Numbered from the stretch's first letter, positions 1-5,684 are shown. The stretch is 6,223 bases of DNA from Bacteroidales bacterium (GCA_017618435.1 JAFZUH010000181.1:1-6223); one strand, 5' to 3'. Program-made: numbers and translations. Notes: generated from the sequence alone by a model not told the origin.

Positions 1-399
1 GGTTGGCGAATACAGGTTTATACCTGAAGACGCTCCTACCGGCATTTGTCCTGCAGTGTACCAGTGAGTCATATTTCCGCAATGACCTAACTGTATCGAA
101 GCCAAAGCCCCTTCTGCATGAATGGCATCTGTCAATTGTTTCAACTCCGGAACAATTTCTTCTCTCATCCACAATTGTCCATTGAAAGAAACTCCGCTTC
201 TGTTAACAGAGGCATAGGCAACGGTAGTCATACCTATCCCACCACGAGCAACAGCAGTATGATAATCAAACAAATCTTTTGACGGCCTATTATTGTAAGC
301 CATGTTTTCAAATGCTGCCGACCTAATTGTGCGGTTGCGTAAAGTGATATTACCTATTTTACATGGGGTGAAAATTTTCGATGGTTCCATATTGAGCAT
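1..399 (-). CDS. NADH:flavin oxidoreductase, Old Yellow Enzyme family (N-terminal part, cut by window edge)
   Basis: The 133 visible codons run off the left edge, so the C-terminal two thirds or so is missing. The protein opens with the family's N-terminal pattern: IFTPCKIGNITLRNR at residues 9-23, the flavin-contacting stretch SAAFENM at 27-33, and YHTAVARGGIG at 46-56. It continues with WMREEIVPELKQLTDAIHAEG around 77-97 and the QLGHCG strand at 103-108, where His106 sits in the usual FMN-site position. The family uses FMN and NAD(P)H to reduce C=C bonds next to a carbonyl. Members such as BaiCD, BaiH and gut 5-beta-reductases act on 3-oxo-delta-4 bile acids and steroids. Whether this one carries the [4Fe-4S] C-terminal extension cannot be seen. 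The first ATG (399) is 9 bp after the preceding stop; ATG at 390 is an alternative. Neither has a Shine-Dalgarno, as is usual in Bacteroidota. It is probably co-transcribed with the SRD5A-like gene. The family call is firm; the substrate is inferred from the neighbour. Confidence 0.92.
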   Translation of the reverse strand, partial: MLNMEPSKIFTPCKIGNITLRNRTIRSAAFENMAYNNRPSKDLFDYHTAVARGGIGMTTVAYASVNRSGVSFNGQLWMREEIVPELKQLTDAIHAEGALASIQLGHCGNMTHWYTAGQMPVGASSGINLYSPT

Positions 400-408
400 T
401 TTATGAGA

Positions 409-1176
409 TTAATAAATAAAAGGAAATACGCGTTTTAAATGTTTGTTTTGCATTTGGTCTGCAAATTCTATCCGGTATTTGTTATAAATAGCATTGGCAC
501 GAGGTACCAGATTTGCAAAAGTCCAAATGAAAAATACCAAACCGGAGAATGACCATGTCAAAACAGCAAAACCTGCCCATTCCAACAATTCCCCTAAGTA
601 ATTGGCAGAAGTTACAAAATTGAACATTCCTCCATGCGGCAAATAATGCTTTGTATCGCCCGGCTGACGAAGATTCCTTATTCTTCTGTCTGAATCTATG
701 TTGATAATAAAACCGATAAAAAACAGAACAGTACCACAAATAAATTGGGGTGTCAATAGCCATTCGTTGGTATATTTATCTTTAGGGGACAAATAAAATA
801 TCCAATAGCCTTGCATAACGGCATTGGCCAAATTAAAAAATATACCCATAAACATAACTGCAAGGGGCATTCTGCTTTTTCCTTTCATCAAAAAAGGAAA
901 AATAAAAGTTCTTTGCACATAATGTATTTCAAATATAATGAAAATAAGCAAAGGTGTCAGTTCGAAGCGTCTGTCGCTAAACAACCAAAAACAAAACATA
1001 GACAAACAAATAGGTGCTTCCATCAAAACCCAACCGATTTTGTTGTTGATTGTTGCTCCCCATTTTTTATCTATAAAAATACCATAACCTGCTTTTACAA
1101 AATATAAGGAAACAAAAACGATGGCGGCAATACCCACCATTATCCATAAAAAAATGTTAAAACTTTCCATATTCAT
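409..1176 (-). CDS. 3-oxo-5-alpha-steroid 4-dehydrogenase family protein (SRD5A-type steroid 5-alpha-reductase)
   Basis: A 255-residue integral membrane protein, the same size as human SRD5A1 and SRD5A2 (about 254-259), with about seven hydrophobic segments. Conserved family features are easy to follow: Glu53 in LMEAP and Tyr86 in HYVQRTFIFPF match the steroid-site Glu57 and Tyr91 of human SRD5A2. NIDSDRRIRNLRQPG at 159-173 is the NADPH-binding stretch. HGGMFNFVTSANYLGELLEW at 181-200 carries the Asn192 and Glu196 equivalents, and the chain ends in the typical KRVFPFIY. All expected key residues are present, so it looks functional. The known reaction is NADPH-dependent reduction of the delta-4 bond of 3-oxo-steroids to the 5-alpha (allo) form in the membrane. 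In gut Bacteroidales such enzymes take part in making allo-bile acids. The Old Yellow Enzyme gene starts 9 bp downstream. The start at 1176 could instead be ATG at 1170. The family is secure; the substrate is inferred. Confidence 0.93.
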   Translation of the reverse strand: MNMESFNIFLWIMVGIAAIVFVSLYFVKAGYGIFIDKKWGATINNKIGWVLMEAPICLSMFCFWLFSDRRFELTPLLIFIIFEIHYVQRTFIFPFLMKGKSRMPLAVMFMGIFFNLANAVMQGYWIFYLSPKDKYTNEWLLTPQFICGTVLFFIGFIINIDSDRRIRNLRQPGDTKHYLPHGGMFNFVTSANYLGELLEWAGFAVLTWSFSGLVFFIWTFANLVPRANAIYNKYRIEFADQMQNKHLKRVFPFIY

Positions 1177-1195
1177 ATTTATAATACAAAAATTG

Positions 1196-1228
1196 CAAAT
1201 GTACTATTTTTTTTCTTCCTTTTGCAAA
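1196..1228 (-). promoter_or_regulatory. Bacteroidota-type promoter for the steroid reductase operon
   Basis: On the minus strand a -33 TTTG (1228-1225) is followed, after 21 bp, by TACATTTG (1203-1196), an exact match to the Bacteroidota -7 element TAnnTTTG. Transcription would begin near 1189, giving a short leader of about 13 nt (or 19 nt if the second ATG is used). It is the best promoter match between the DUF2752 stop and the reductase start, and it suggests the steroid pair is a unit separate from the TM2 unit. Confidence 0.55.
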
Positions 1229-1244
1229 TTCACGTTGGAAAGTT

Positions 1245-1275
1245 GAAAAAATAACCTACGTTTACCATAGGCAAC
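1245..1275 (-). terminator. Possible intrinsic terminator after the DUF2752 gene
   Basis: The minus strand can fold CGTTGCC against GGTAAACG (1275-1259, loop TAT) with one bulged A and one G-U pair. A few bases later it runs into the T-rich stretch TTATTTTTT (about 1253-1245). It lies 50 bp after the DUF2752 stop and upstream of the promoter for the next gene, as a terminator should. The stem is modest, so this is a tentative call. Confidence 0.4.
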
Positions 1276-1324
1276 GAATACGGATATTTATGTCTAATTG
1301 TATAATAAAAAAAATGTAAACAAC

Positions 1325-1711
1325 TTATATTCCTATATAAACATTTCTTATCCAGACAAATATTATTAAACAAACAATAGGAATGACAATATAGTAAGAC
1401 CATTTATTCTGAATTAAAGGCTTCAATAAATTTGTTTTGAACAAAAAGTCTATCCAAGAAAAAAGAAAAACACAAAGTAAAAACAAGATAAGTAAAACAG
1501 ATAAAGGATTAATTTGTATCGCTGCTCCAATATGTCCATCTAATATTTTCCAAGCGGCACGTGTACCTCCACAGCCTGGACAAGGAATGCCTGTCAATTT
1601 ATGAAAAGGACAAAATGGCTTTGGAATGAACCCTTGTTTGCTCACCCAAAGCCATATTGCAACAACAACAAAGATGATGCTGATAAGTAAAGGTCTTTTT
1701 ATCCGCTTCAC
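1325..1711 (-). CDS. DUF2752 family membrane protein
   Basis: A 128-residue protein with hydrophobic segments at about 8-23, 69-90 and 106-124. It carries the DUF2752 signature between the first two: CPFHKLTGIPCPGCGGTRA at residues 34-52, with Cys34, Cys44, Cys47, Thr50 and Arg51. The Cys spacing suggests a metal or redox site, but the family's biochemical function is not known to me. It has no Met codon after the first position. The only sensible start is GTG at 1711, which follows the TAA stop of the TM2 gene with no gap and in the same frame. No Shine-Dalgarno is visible, so translation probably depends on termination-reinitiation after TM2, or on readthrough giving a TM2-DUF2752 fusion. 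TM2 and DUF2752 genes are often neighbours in Bacteroidota, which suggests that the products act together in the membrane. The family call is confident; the start is less so. Confidence 0.85.
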   Translation of the reverse strand: MKRIKRPLLISIIFVVVAIWLWVSKQGFIPKPFCPFHKLTGIPCPGCGGTRAAWKILDGHIGAAIQINPLSVLLILFLLCVFLFSWIDFLFKTNLLKPLIQNKWSYYIVIPIVCLIIFVWIRNVYIGI

Positions 1712-1984
1712 TTAAAACAACATCGCTTCGTTAAAATTCTTCATATTATACTCGTATGTACGATTTCTTACCGTAAACCAATCAATGATAGTCCAAATGC
1801 CACAACCACCACAAGTAAGCAATTTCGCAATACCAAGTCCAGTTTCTCCAAGCATAAATCTATCAACCCCCCAACCACCAAGGAAAATAGAAATAATGAG
1901 CATTGTTGTTGGTTGTTTGAAAGAAGTTGCCATTAATACGGTGGCTTTTTCTTCCGGTAAGGTTTCCAATCTTTGTTTTATCAT
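1712..1984 (-). CDS. TM2 domain-containing protein (intact TM2 domain; N-terminal codons separated by an in-frame TAG)
   Basis: The 90 codons from ATG 1984 hold a complete TM2 domain. A hydrophobic segment, MLIISIFLGGWGVDRFMLGE (residues 28-47), is followed by TGLGIAKLLTCGGCGIWTIIDWF at 48-70, with the conserved G-DRF-G turn between the two membrane helices. A short polar tail ends in TAA. The function of bacterial TM2 proteins is not established. From memory, Bacteroidota TM2 proteins have about 45-50 residues before the first helix; here only 27 remain after this start. The missing residues lie directly upstream in the same frame (1985-2053) but end in TAG, which immediately precedes ATG 1984. 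The protein may therefore be made by reinitiation at TAG-ATG, by readthrough of TAG to give about 113 residues, or the gene may have suffered a nonsense mutation. It is followed with no gap by the DUF2752 gene. Confidence 0.8.
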   Translation of the reverse strand: MIKQRLETLPEEKATVLMATSFKQPTTMLIISIFLGGWGVDRFMLGETGLGIAKLLTCGGCGIWTIIDWFTVRNRTYEYNMKNFNEAMLF

Positions 1985-2053
1985 CTACAATTGAGCAAGA
2001 GTAAAACATTCTTTGTTTGTTGAAACAAACAGGTCTATTTTGGATTGTTCCAT
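1985..2053 (-). pseudogene. Detached N-terminal segment of the TM2 protein (22 codons ending in TAG)
   Basis: ATG at 2053 opens 22 codons, beginning MEQSKIDLFVSTNK and ending LAQL, before TAG at 1987-1985. This polar stretch resembles, as I recall them, the start of full-length Bacteroidota TM2 proteins. Joined across the TAG to MIKQRLETLPEEK, it gives an uninterrupted match in length and pattern. A Shine-Dalgarno-like AGGGA (2065-2061) sits 7 nt before this ATG, whereas ATG 1984 has none, which argues that 2053 is the ancestral start. It is either a relic of a nonsense mutation, a short upstream reading frame that couples translation, or the first part of a readthrough product. Confidence 0.6.
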
Positions 2054-2097
2054 GATTTTTTCCCTGATACGTGTCGGGCACAACTTTTACTACTCGC

Positions 2098-2325
2098 ATA
2101 GTGCCGGCTTGAGCGGAATAACACAAAGAAAAGAAGCGTGGCACTATATCATACCACTTCTCTAAGTGATGGTCCTGAGAAAATACCCTGTAACAAAGAA
2201 ATAGTAAACAGCCCACGCTAACGCGTGAAACCTTTATACTCTCACTTGTGTTACGTTGAAAATTTCTCAGGTTTTCACTTACAAGAATGAGCATAATAAC
2301 GCTTCGTGATTTCGCAATGAAATCT
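2098..2325 (-). ncRNA. Candidate structured RNA leader of the TM2-DUF2752 unit
   Basis: The minus-strand RNA between the promoter and the TM2 start is rich in nested stems. A 5' hairpin pairs GATTTC with GAAATC (2324-2319 with 2313-2308). A long rod is closed by CCTGAGAAA with TTTCTCAGG (2271-2263 with 2182-2174). It continues as GTAACA with TGTTAC (2254-2249 with 2195-2190) and an imperfect middle helix, and is capped by CACGC-GTTA-GCGTG (2227-2214). Next come a hairpin ATCACTT-AGAG-AAGTGGT (2170-2153) and a stem ATAGTGCC with GGCACTAT (2147-2140 with 2105-2098), extended inward by GCTT with AAGC. Several extra pairs are G-U on the minus strand and would be C-A mismatches on the plus strand, so the minus strand is favoured. 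It matches no riboswitch or RNA family I can recognise. It may be a cis-acting leader or an independent small RNA. Confidence 0.5.
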
Positions 2326-2331
2326 AATATG

Positions 2332-2339
2332 CAAAAGTA
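2332..2339 (-). promoter_or_regulatory. -7 element of a Bacteroidota-type promoter for the leader/TM2 unit
   Basis: TACTTTTG on the minus strand, followed by C, is an exact match to the Bacteroidota -7 element TAnnTTTG. A TTTG at 2359-2356 is the only nearby -33 candidate, but its 16 bp spacing is short. Transcription would start at about 2325, right at the 5' hairpin of the structured leader, giving a leader of about 270 nt before ATG 2053. A clear terminator of the gene before it lies just upstream. Confidence 0.5.
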
Positions 2340-2369
2340 CAAAAAAATATAAAACCAAATAAAATTTTA

Positions 2370-2426
2370 CTAAAAAATATAGATTCAAGTAGGGAAAATT
2401 ATAAAAATATCCCTCCCCCACTTGAA
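2370..2426 (-). terminator. Intrinsic terminator of the AAA+ ATPase gene
   Basis: On the minus strand TTCAAGTGGGG (2426-2416) pairs with CCCTACTTGAA (2394-2384), 11 bp including one G-U. The loop is AT-rich, and TCTATATTTTTT (2383-2372) follows. It starts 30 bp after the ATPase stop codon. The G-U pair makes the fold better on the minus strand than on the plus strand. It separates the ATPase from the TM2 unit. Confidence 0.8.
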
Positions 2427-2456
2427 AATACAAATTGTTTTTCATCTTTTCCCCTT

Positions 2457-4187
2457 TTAAAAACCGATACGAGAAGTATTGTCGCCATGAATCTTTTCAT
2501 TTCGGCAAAAATCTTCAATATCATTGATATTTGGACGTTTACCGTTGACTACCTCTTCCATTATCACCTTACGCACAATATTGTCTATTTCACCACCAGA
2601 AAAATTATACTTTTGTGCCAGTGTAAGGGCTTCTTTGTCTTCAAGCCACAAGAGTTTGCTTTTCCAAATGGATTGTTTGGCTTCTGTGGTAGGATTGTTG
2701 AATTGTATTTTGAAGAGAAAACGCCGAGCAAATGCACCGTCAAGATTGGTAATGAGATTGGTGGTCGCAATGAGTATGCCATTGAGTTTTTCCATTTCTT
2801 CAAGTATAATATTCTGAATGGCATTTTCCGTTTGTGCTACATTGGAAGCATTGCTATCCTTGCGTTTTGCGAAAAGAGCATCCGCTTCATTAAAAAGAAG
2901 TATAGGTTTCAAGTCTTCTTTTTCGCATAGGGAAGCATAATTTGTAAAAATTTTTTTGATACGTTTTTCACTCTCTCCGAACCAACAACTTTTGGAATTG
3001 GCTATATCCACATGAAAAACAGAACGACCGGTGGCTTTGGCAATCTGCATGGCTGTTTCTGTTTTACCTGTTCCCGGAGAGCCATAAAAAATAGCAGCCA
3101 CACCTTTGGGAAGAGCATTGCTTTCGAGACGTTGCTGCAACTCTTTGAATTTATCATTGGAGAGATTTTCTTTAAGCAAATCAAGTTGAAGACTGAGTTC
3201 TGGAGCGTAAAACAAGGTTTTTCCAGCGATTTGGTCCGGATAGATAAGTGCATCTTGACGACTTTTCTCATCGGTAAAGAGCTCTATGTCCTTTTCAAGG
3301 AATAGTTTTTTGCCTTTTTCGGTAAGTTTGATGTCGGCATCGGAGAACATACCATCGGACTCAATTTCGGCTAAGTCAAGTTTGATAAGCGGGTGTATCC
3401 CCTCTTTAAGGTCGCGGGCCACACTGAAACGTTCGGAAATGGATTCGAAAATGTCGCTTAGCGTGTCGTTGACGTCACTGCAACGGCGACGGCTATCCAG
3501 AAAATCGCTGCAAATATCGTAGAACAAGATACGGTCTCTGATGTCGGACAACATTTTCATAGTGTCACCGATAAAAGGGTGCAAAGAATACTGCTTTTCC
3601 CTTTGTTCAACCAATTTGAAAAGGTTGCCTGTGTTGATGTCGCTATCTTCCACCCATTTGGCAATTTTTTTCACAAAGTCGTACTGATTAACATTGTTTT
3701 TGACAGTTGCAAGTGCATCCTCGATAGAGATGTCGTGACGTATAGCATCTATAATTATGTCGGGGATTTTGTAGTTGGGGTCGTCCCAACTGTCGATGCT
3801 TTTTTCGAGGATATTTTTGTCCACCATATATTCAAGTTCGTTGATGAAATTTTGTTGATCAATGTCATCAAGGTGGAAAAAACGTCCTATGTTGTCGAGG
3901 TCGCAGGCTCTGTTTGATTTTCTTGCAAAAATTGCCACGAAAGAGCAGGCTTGTATCGGCGTGCAATTCAAATACTTGGCAAACGCTTTAACTTCGCGTA
4001 GCACCTCGTTGAAGATGGTTTTTGAGATGGCTTCCTTCTCATCTTTGTAGAAATCGTTTTTGAGAAATTTCTTTTCTTTGATGATGAATCCGGGCTGCAG
4101 TACGTTGAGAACGTGATGTTCGGAGTTATTGAGTTGCTTTGCAAGGTAGCAAAGTCTTTGCAATGTGTTGCGTTTCTGTGTTTTCAT
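2457..4187 (-). CDS. AAA+ family ATPase with a large N-terminal helical/winged-helix region
   Basis: A 576-residue soluble protein. Residues 1 to about 320 form a non-catalytic region that looks mostly helical, with a possible winged-helix element near 284-304 (DIKLTEKGKKLFLEKDIELF). The C-terminal 250 residues are one AAA+ module: Walker A GSPGTGKT at 369-376, pore-loop-like CWFGESEKR at 401-409, Walker B LLFNEADA at 430-437, sensor 1 ATTN at 474-477, arginine finger candidates Arg488-Arg489 in AFARRF, and sensor 2 SGGEIDNIVRK at 530-540. The aromatic pore loop is typical of hexameric AAA proteins that thread or remodel proteins (COG0464-like). The substrate is unknown. In Walker B the usual Asp is Asn433, while the catalytic Glu434 is kept; from memory this NEAD form recurs in a subset of bacterial AAA proteins, so it need not mean inactivity. 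The N-terminal half is clearly richer in G+C than the C-terminal half. The start ATG 4187 has no rival close upstream. A strong terminator follows. Confidence 0.88.
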   Translation of the reverse strand: MKTQKRNTLQRLCYLAKQLNNSEHHVLNVLQPGFIIKEKKFLKNDFYKDEKEAISKTIFNEVLREVKAFAKYLNCTPIQACSFVAIFARKSNRACDLDNIGRFFHLDDIDQQNFINELEYMVDKNILEKSIDSWDDPNYKIPDIIIDAIRHDISIEDALATVKNNVNQYDFVKKIAKWVEDSDINTGNLFKLVEQREKQYSLHPFIGDTMKMLSDIRDRILFYDICSDFLDSRRRCSDVNDTLSDIFESISERFSVARDLKEGIHPLIKLDLAEIESDGMFSDADIKLTEKGKKLFLEKDIELFTDEKSRQDALIYPDQIAGKTLFYAPELSLQLDLLKENLSNDKFKELQQRLESNALPKGVAAIFYGSPGTGKTETAMQIAKATGRSVFHVDIANSKSCWFGESEKRIKKIFTNYASLCEKEDLKPILLFNEADALFAKRKDSNASNVAQTENAIQNIILEEMEKLNGILIATTNLITNLDGAFARRFLFKIQFNNPTTEAKQSIWKSKLLWLEDKEALTLAQKYNFSGGEIDNIVRKVIMEEVVNGKRPNINDIEDFCRNEKIHGDNTSRIGF

Positions 4188-4334
4188 GGTATTATATTTA
4201 TTAAATTTATTTGCTGTTAAATATTTCTATTTGATTTTTTCAACTATATATAAATGAAACAGCCATTTTATTAAGCCTTCTGTTAAACTTTTTTTGCATT
4301 ATTTTTTCTATTTTACTTTCTGCAAAAATAAAAC
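4188..4334 (-). other. AT-rich leader/promoter region of the AAA+ ATPase gene
   Basis: This stretch before the ATPase start is very AT-rich and has no open frame that resembles a gene. Possible -7 elements on the minus strand are TATTTTTG (4330-4323), which lacks a well-spaced -33, and the poorer TATAGTTG (4248-4241). No Shine-Dalgarno precedes ATG 4187. I cannot choose the promoter from sequence alone. Confidence 0.3.
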
Positions 4335-4363
4335 AAGGCTATGCAAAAATATTTCATAGCCTT
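4322..4363 (-). terminator. Second hairpin downstream of the transglutaminase-like gene (back-up terminator or 5' element of the ATPase gene)
   Basis: AAGGCTATG (4363-4355) pairs perfectly with CATAGCCTT (4343-4335) over 9 bp around an 11-nt AT loop. On the minus strand it is followed by GTTTTATTTTTG (4334-4323), a T-rich tail. It lies 44 nt beyond the first terminator and so may stop readthrough. The same T-rich tail contains a -7-like TATTTTTG, so a role in ATPase expression is also possible. Confidence 0.5.
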
Positions 4364-4406
4364 TACATACATTCTTATTCGATTGATTATCAACAAAAAA
4401 TACATC

Positions 4407-4443
4407 AAAAAAAGATACAGATTGTTATACAACAACCTGTATC
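4407..4443 (-). terminator. Intrinsic terminator of the transglutaminase-like gene
   Basis: The minus strand folds GATACAG (4443-4437) with CTGTATC (4420-4414). One mismatch leads to an inner TTGTT/AACAA stem and a tetraloop. Seven uninterrupted Ts (4413-4407) follow at once. It lies about 46 bp after the stop codon of the gene ending at 4490. There is no T-run on the plus-strand side, so it works in the minus direction. Confidence 0.85.
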
Positions 4444-4489
4444 AAGTTATAGTAAAGGATTATTTATCTGACTTTACTTTATTTCGATG

Positions 4490-5653
4490 TTAATTGAGAT
4501 ATATTACAGAAGATGTTTTGAAATCTTTCTCATAAAAGTTTGCTCCCGGATATTCTCCCCAATCCATATTGAGCCATATTATATTTTCATTCTTCGCATC
4601 AATTTGGAAATGAATTTGTTGTCCTTTTGTTTCTTTGTCAAAGAATGTTTTTATCAGAAAACAGGCATCGTCAAAATTTTCTTTTTCTATTTTAAATTCA
4701 GGAAAAGCGTGATTGTGTGTCAGTACTATTCGAGATGTACCTCCAATGGCTTGTATACAAGAAGCGAGAAGTATGGCATAATCATCGCAATCACCCTTTA
4801 ACGTATGAATACTTTCACTTGCCTTTGCAAAATACTCTTCACCATCAGGGTCACACACATAATCCCAATTTTCATTAATATATTTGAATATGGAAAATAC
4901 TTGTATAATGGTTTTGTAAGGAATTTTTTTATAAAACTCATTGACAATTTCCATGTATTTCAATTGAGAAGCACAATTGTCCCTATACGCTTTTAAATTG
5001 GTCAAATAGCGTTCGTTTTCATTATAAGTGTCATAAAAATGAAAAAAGGAATAGAATTGTTGTTTTTCTTTTATCTCTTTTTGTACTTTTTGTATTGCCC
5101 TATCGTATCTGTTAAGCGTATCATAATATCTGTGTATTTCTTTCACCATACCTTTTTCTCCGGAAAACGGAATCACTTTTGTGTCAATATTCAAGCTTAA
5201 AGACGATGTGTGATTGAGTGCGAATGACCTTACCGAAGAGGCTTGATAATCGCAAGCAAGACGAATCTCCCTATCTCTTAATCTTGATTTTTGGTCGAAT
5301 GAAATTGCTATATAATCGGCACAAGCATTTCCCCAACCATAACTATTATTGATACTTCCATACGTCAAAAAAACAACACAAAAACAAGCCGCTACAAAAA
5401 ACAAATATCTCAACCAATAAACTATTAAATACGCTATAAAATAAACAAGTACAAACAACAAACATCTGTCAATATTTAAAATCCAATCGGGATTGGGCAA
5501 TATATTGGAGCAATAACAAAAAAGTGGAATCGTAACAATTGTAGTCATCAACCACCTGAAAATACCCCAAAAAACTTCACCCGAAGTGTTTTCACCCTCA
5601 TTTTGTTCTTTTGCTTGAAAAGCATACCCTGTGTTCTTATTTTCCTTTAGCAT
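4490..5653 (-). CDS. Membrane-anchored protein with transglutaminase-like (papain-fold) domain
   Basis: A 387-residue protein. A polar N-terminus is followed by hydrophobic segments at about 28-50, 62-80 and 81-98. A charged, probably helical linker (about 170-240, with a KVQKEIKEK coiled-coil-like part) leads to a C-terminal transglutaminase-like domain at about 250-387. The candidate Cys-His-Asp triad is Cys289 in KGDCDDYAILLAS (286-298), His315 in THNHAFPEF (312-320) and Asp364 in WLNMDWGEYPG (360-370). Motif order and spacing fit bacterial transglutaminase-core proteins, most of which act as proteases, amidases or peptide-linking enzymes rather than true transglutaminases. Three helices with the N-terminus inside would put the domain on the periplasmic side; this is inference. 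The substrate is unknown. It has its own promoter and terminator, so it is not in a tight operon with the AAA+ ATPase downstream. The start ATG 5653 is the only upstream Met and has no Shine-Dalgarno. Confidence 0.82.
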   Translation of the reverse strand: MLKENKNTGYAFQAKEQNEGENTSGEVFWGIFRWLMTTIVTIPLFCYCSNILPNPDWILNIDRCLLFVLVYFIAYLIVYWLRYLFFVAACFCVVFLTYGSINNSYGWGNACADYIAISFDQKSRLRDREIRLACDYQASSVRSFALNHTSSLSLNIDTKVIPFSGEKGMVKEIHRYYDTLNRYDRAIQKVQKEIKEKQQFYSFFHFYDTYNENERYLTNLKAYRDNCASQLKYMEIVNEFYKKIPYKTIIQVFSIFKYINENWDYVCDPDGEEYFAKASESIHTLKGDCDDYAILLASCIQAIGGTSRIVLTHNHAFPEFKIEKENFDDACFLIKTFFDKETKGQQIHFQIDAKNENIIWLNMDWGEYPGANFYEKDFKTSSVIYLN

Positions 5654-5684
5654 AACTTTAAAAATTTAAATGTTTAACTCTGTT

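Noticed and set aside
811..1107. Plus-strand open frame of 98 codons inside the steroid reductase gene
   Set aside because: It is antisense to a gene with clear family motifs and has no domain-like content; it is a shadow frame.
1985..1987. Genome-wide reassignment of TAG to an amino acid
   Set aside because: Only one in-frame TAG interrupts a plausible gene, and the two long genes (576 and 387 codons) contain none, so a recoded genome is not supported; a local nonsense, readthrough or reinitiation event is simpler.
2011..2032. Hairpin TTTGTTT/AAACAAA just upstream of ATG 1984
   Set aside because: It falls inside the 22-codon N-terminal segment, is entirely A/T with one G-C pair, and could be chance in AT-rich coding sequence; not called as a regulatory site.
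2175..2188. Plus-strand CTGAGA followed by ATACCC, which resembles part of the TPP riboswitch core
   Set aside because: The partner conserved segments of the TPP aptamer are absent downstream, the strand opposes all genes here, and CTGAGA is half of a perfect stem with TTTCTCAGG.
1863..2342. Open frame of 159 codons on the minus strand overlapping the TM2 gene and its leader
   Set aside because: It overlaps the TM2 coding region in another frame, its residues look like no known domain, and the stretch is better explained by RNA structure plus the start of the TM2 gene.
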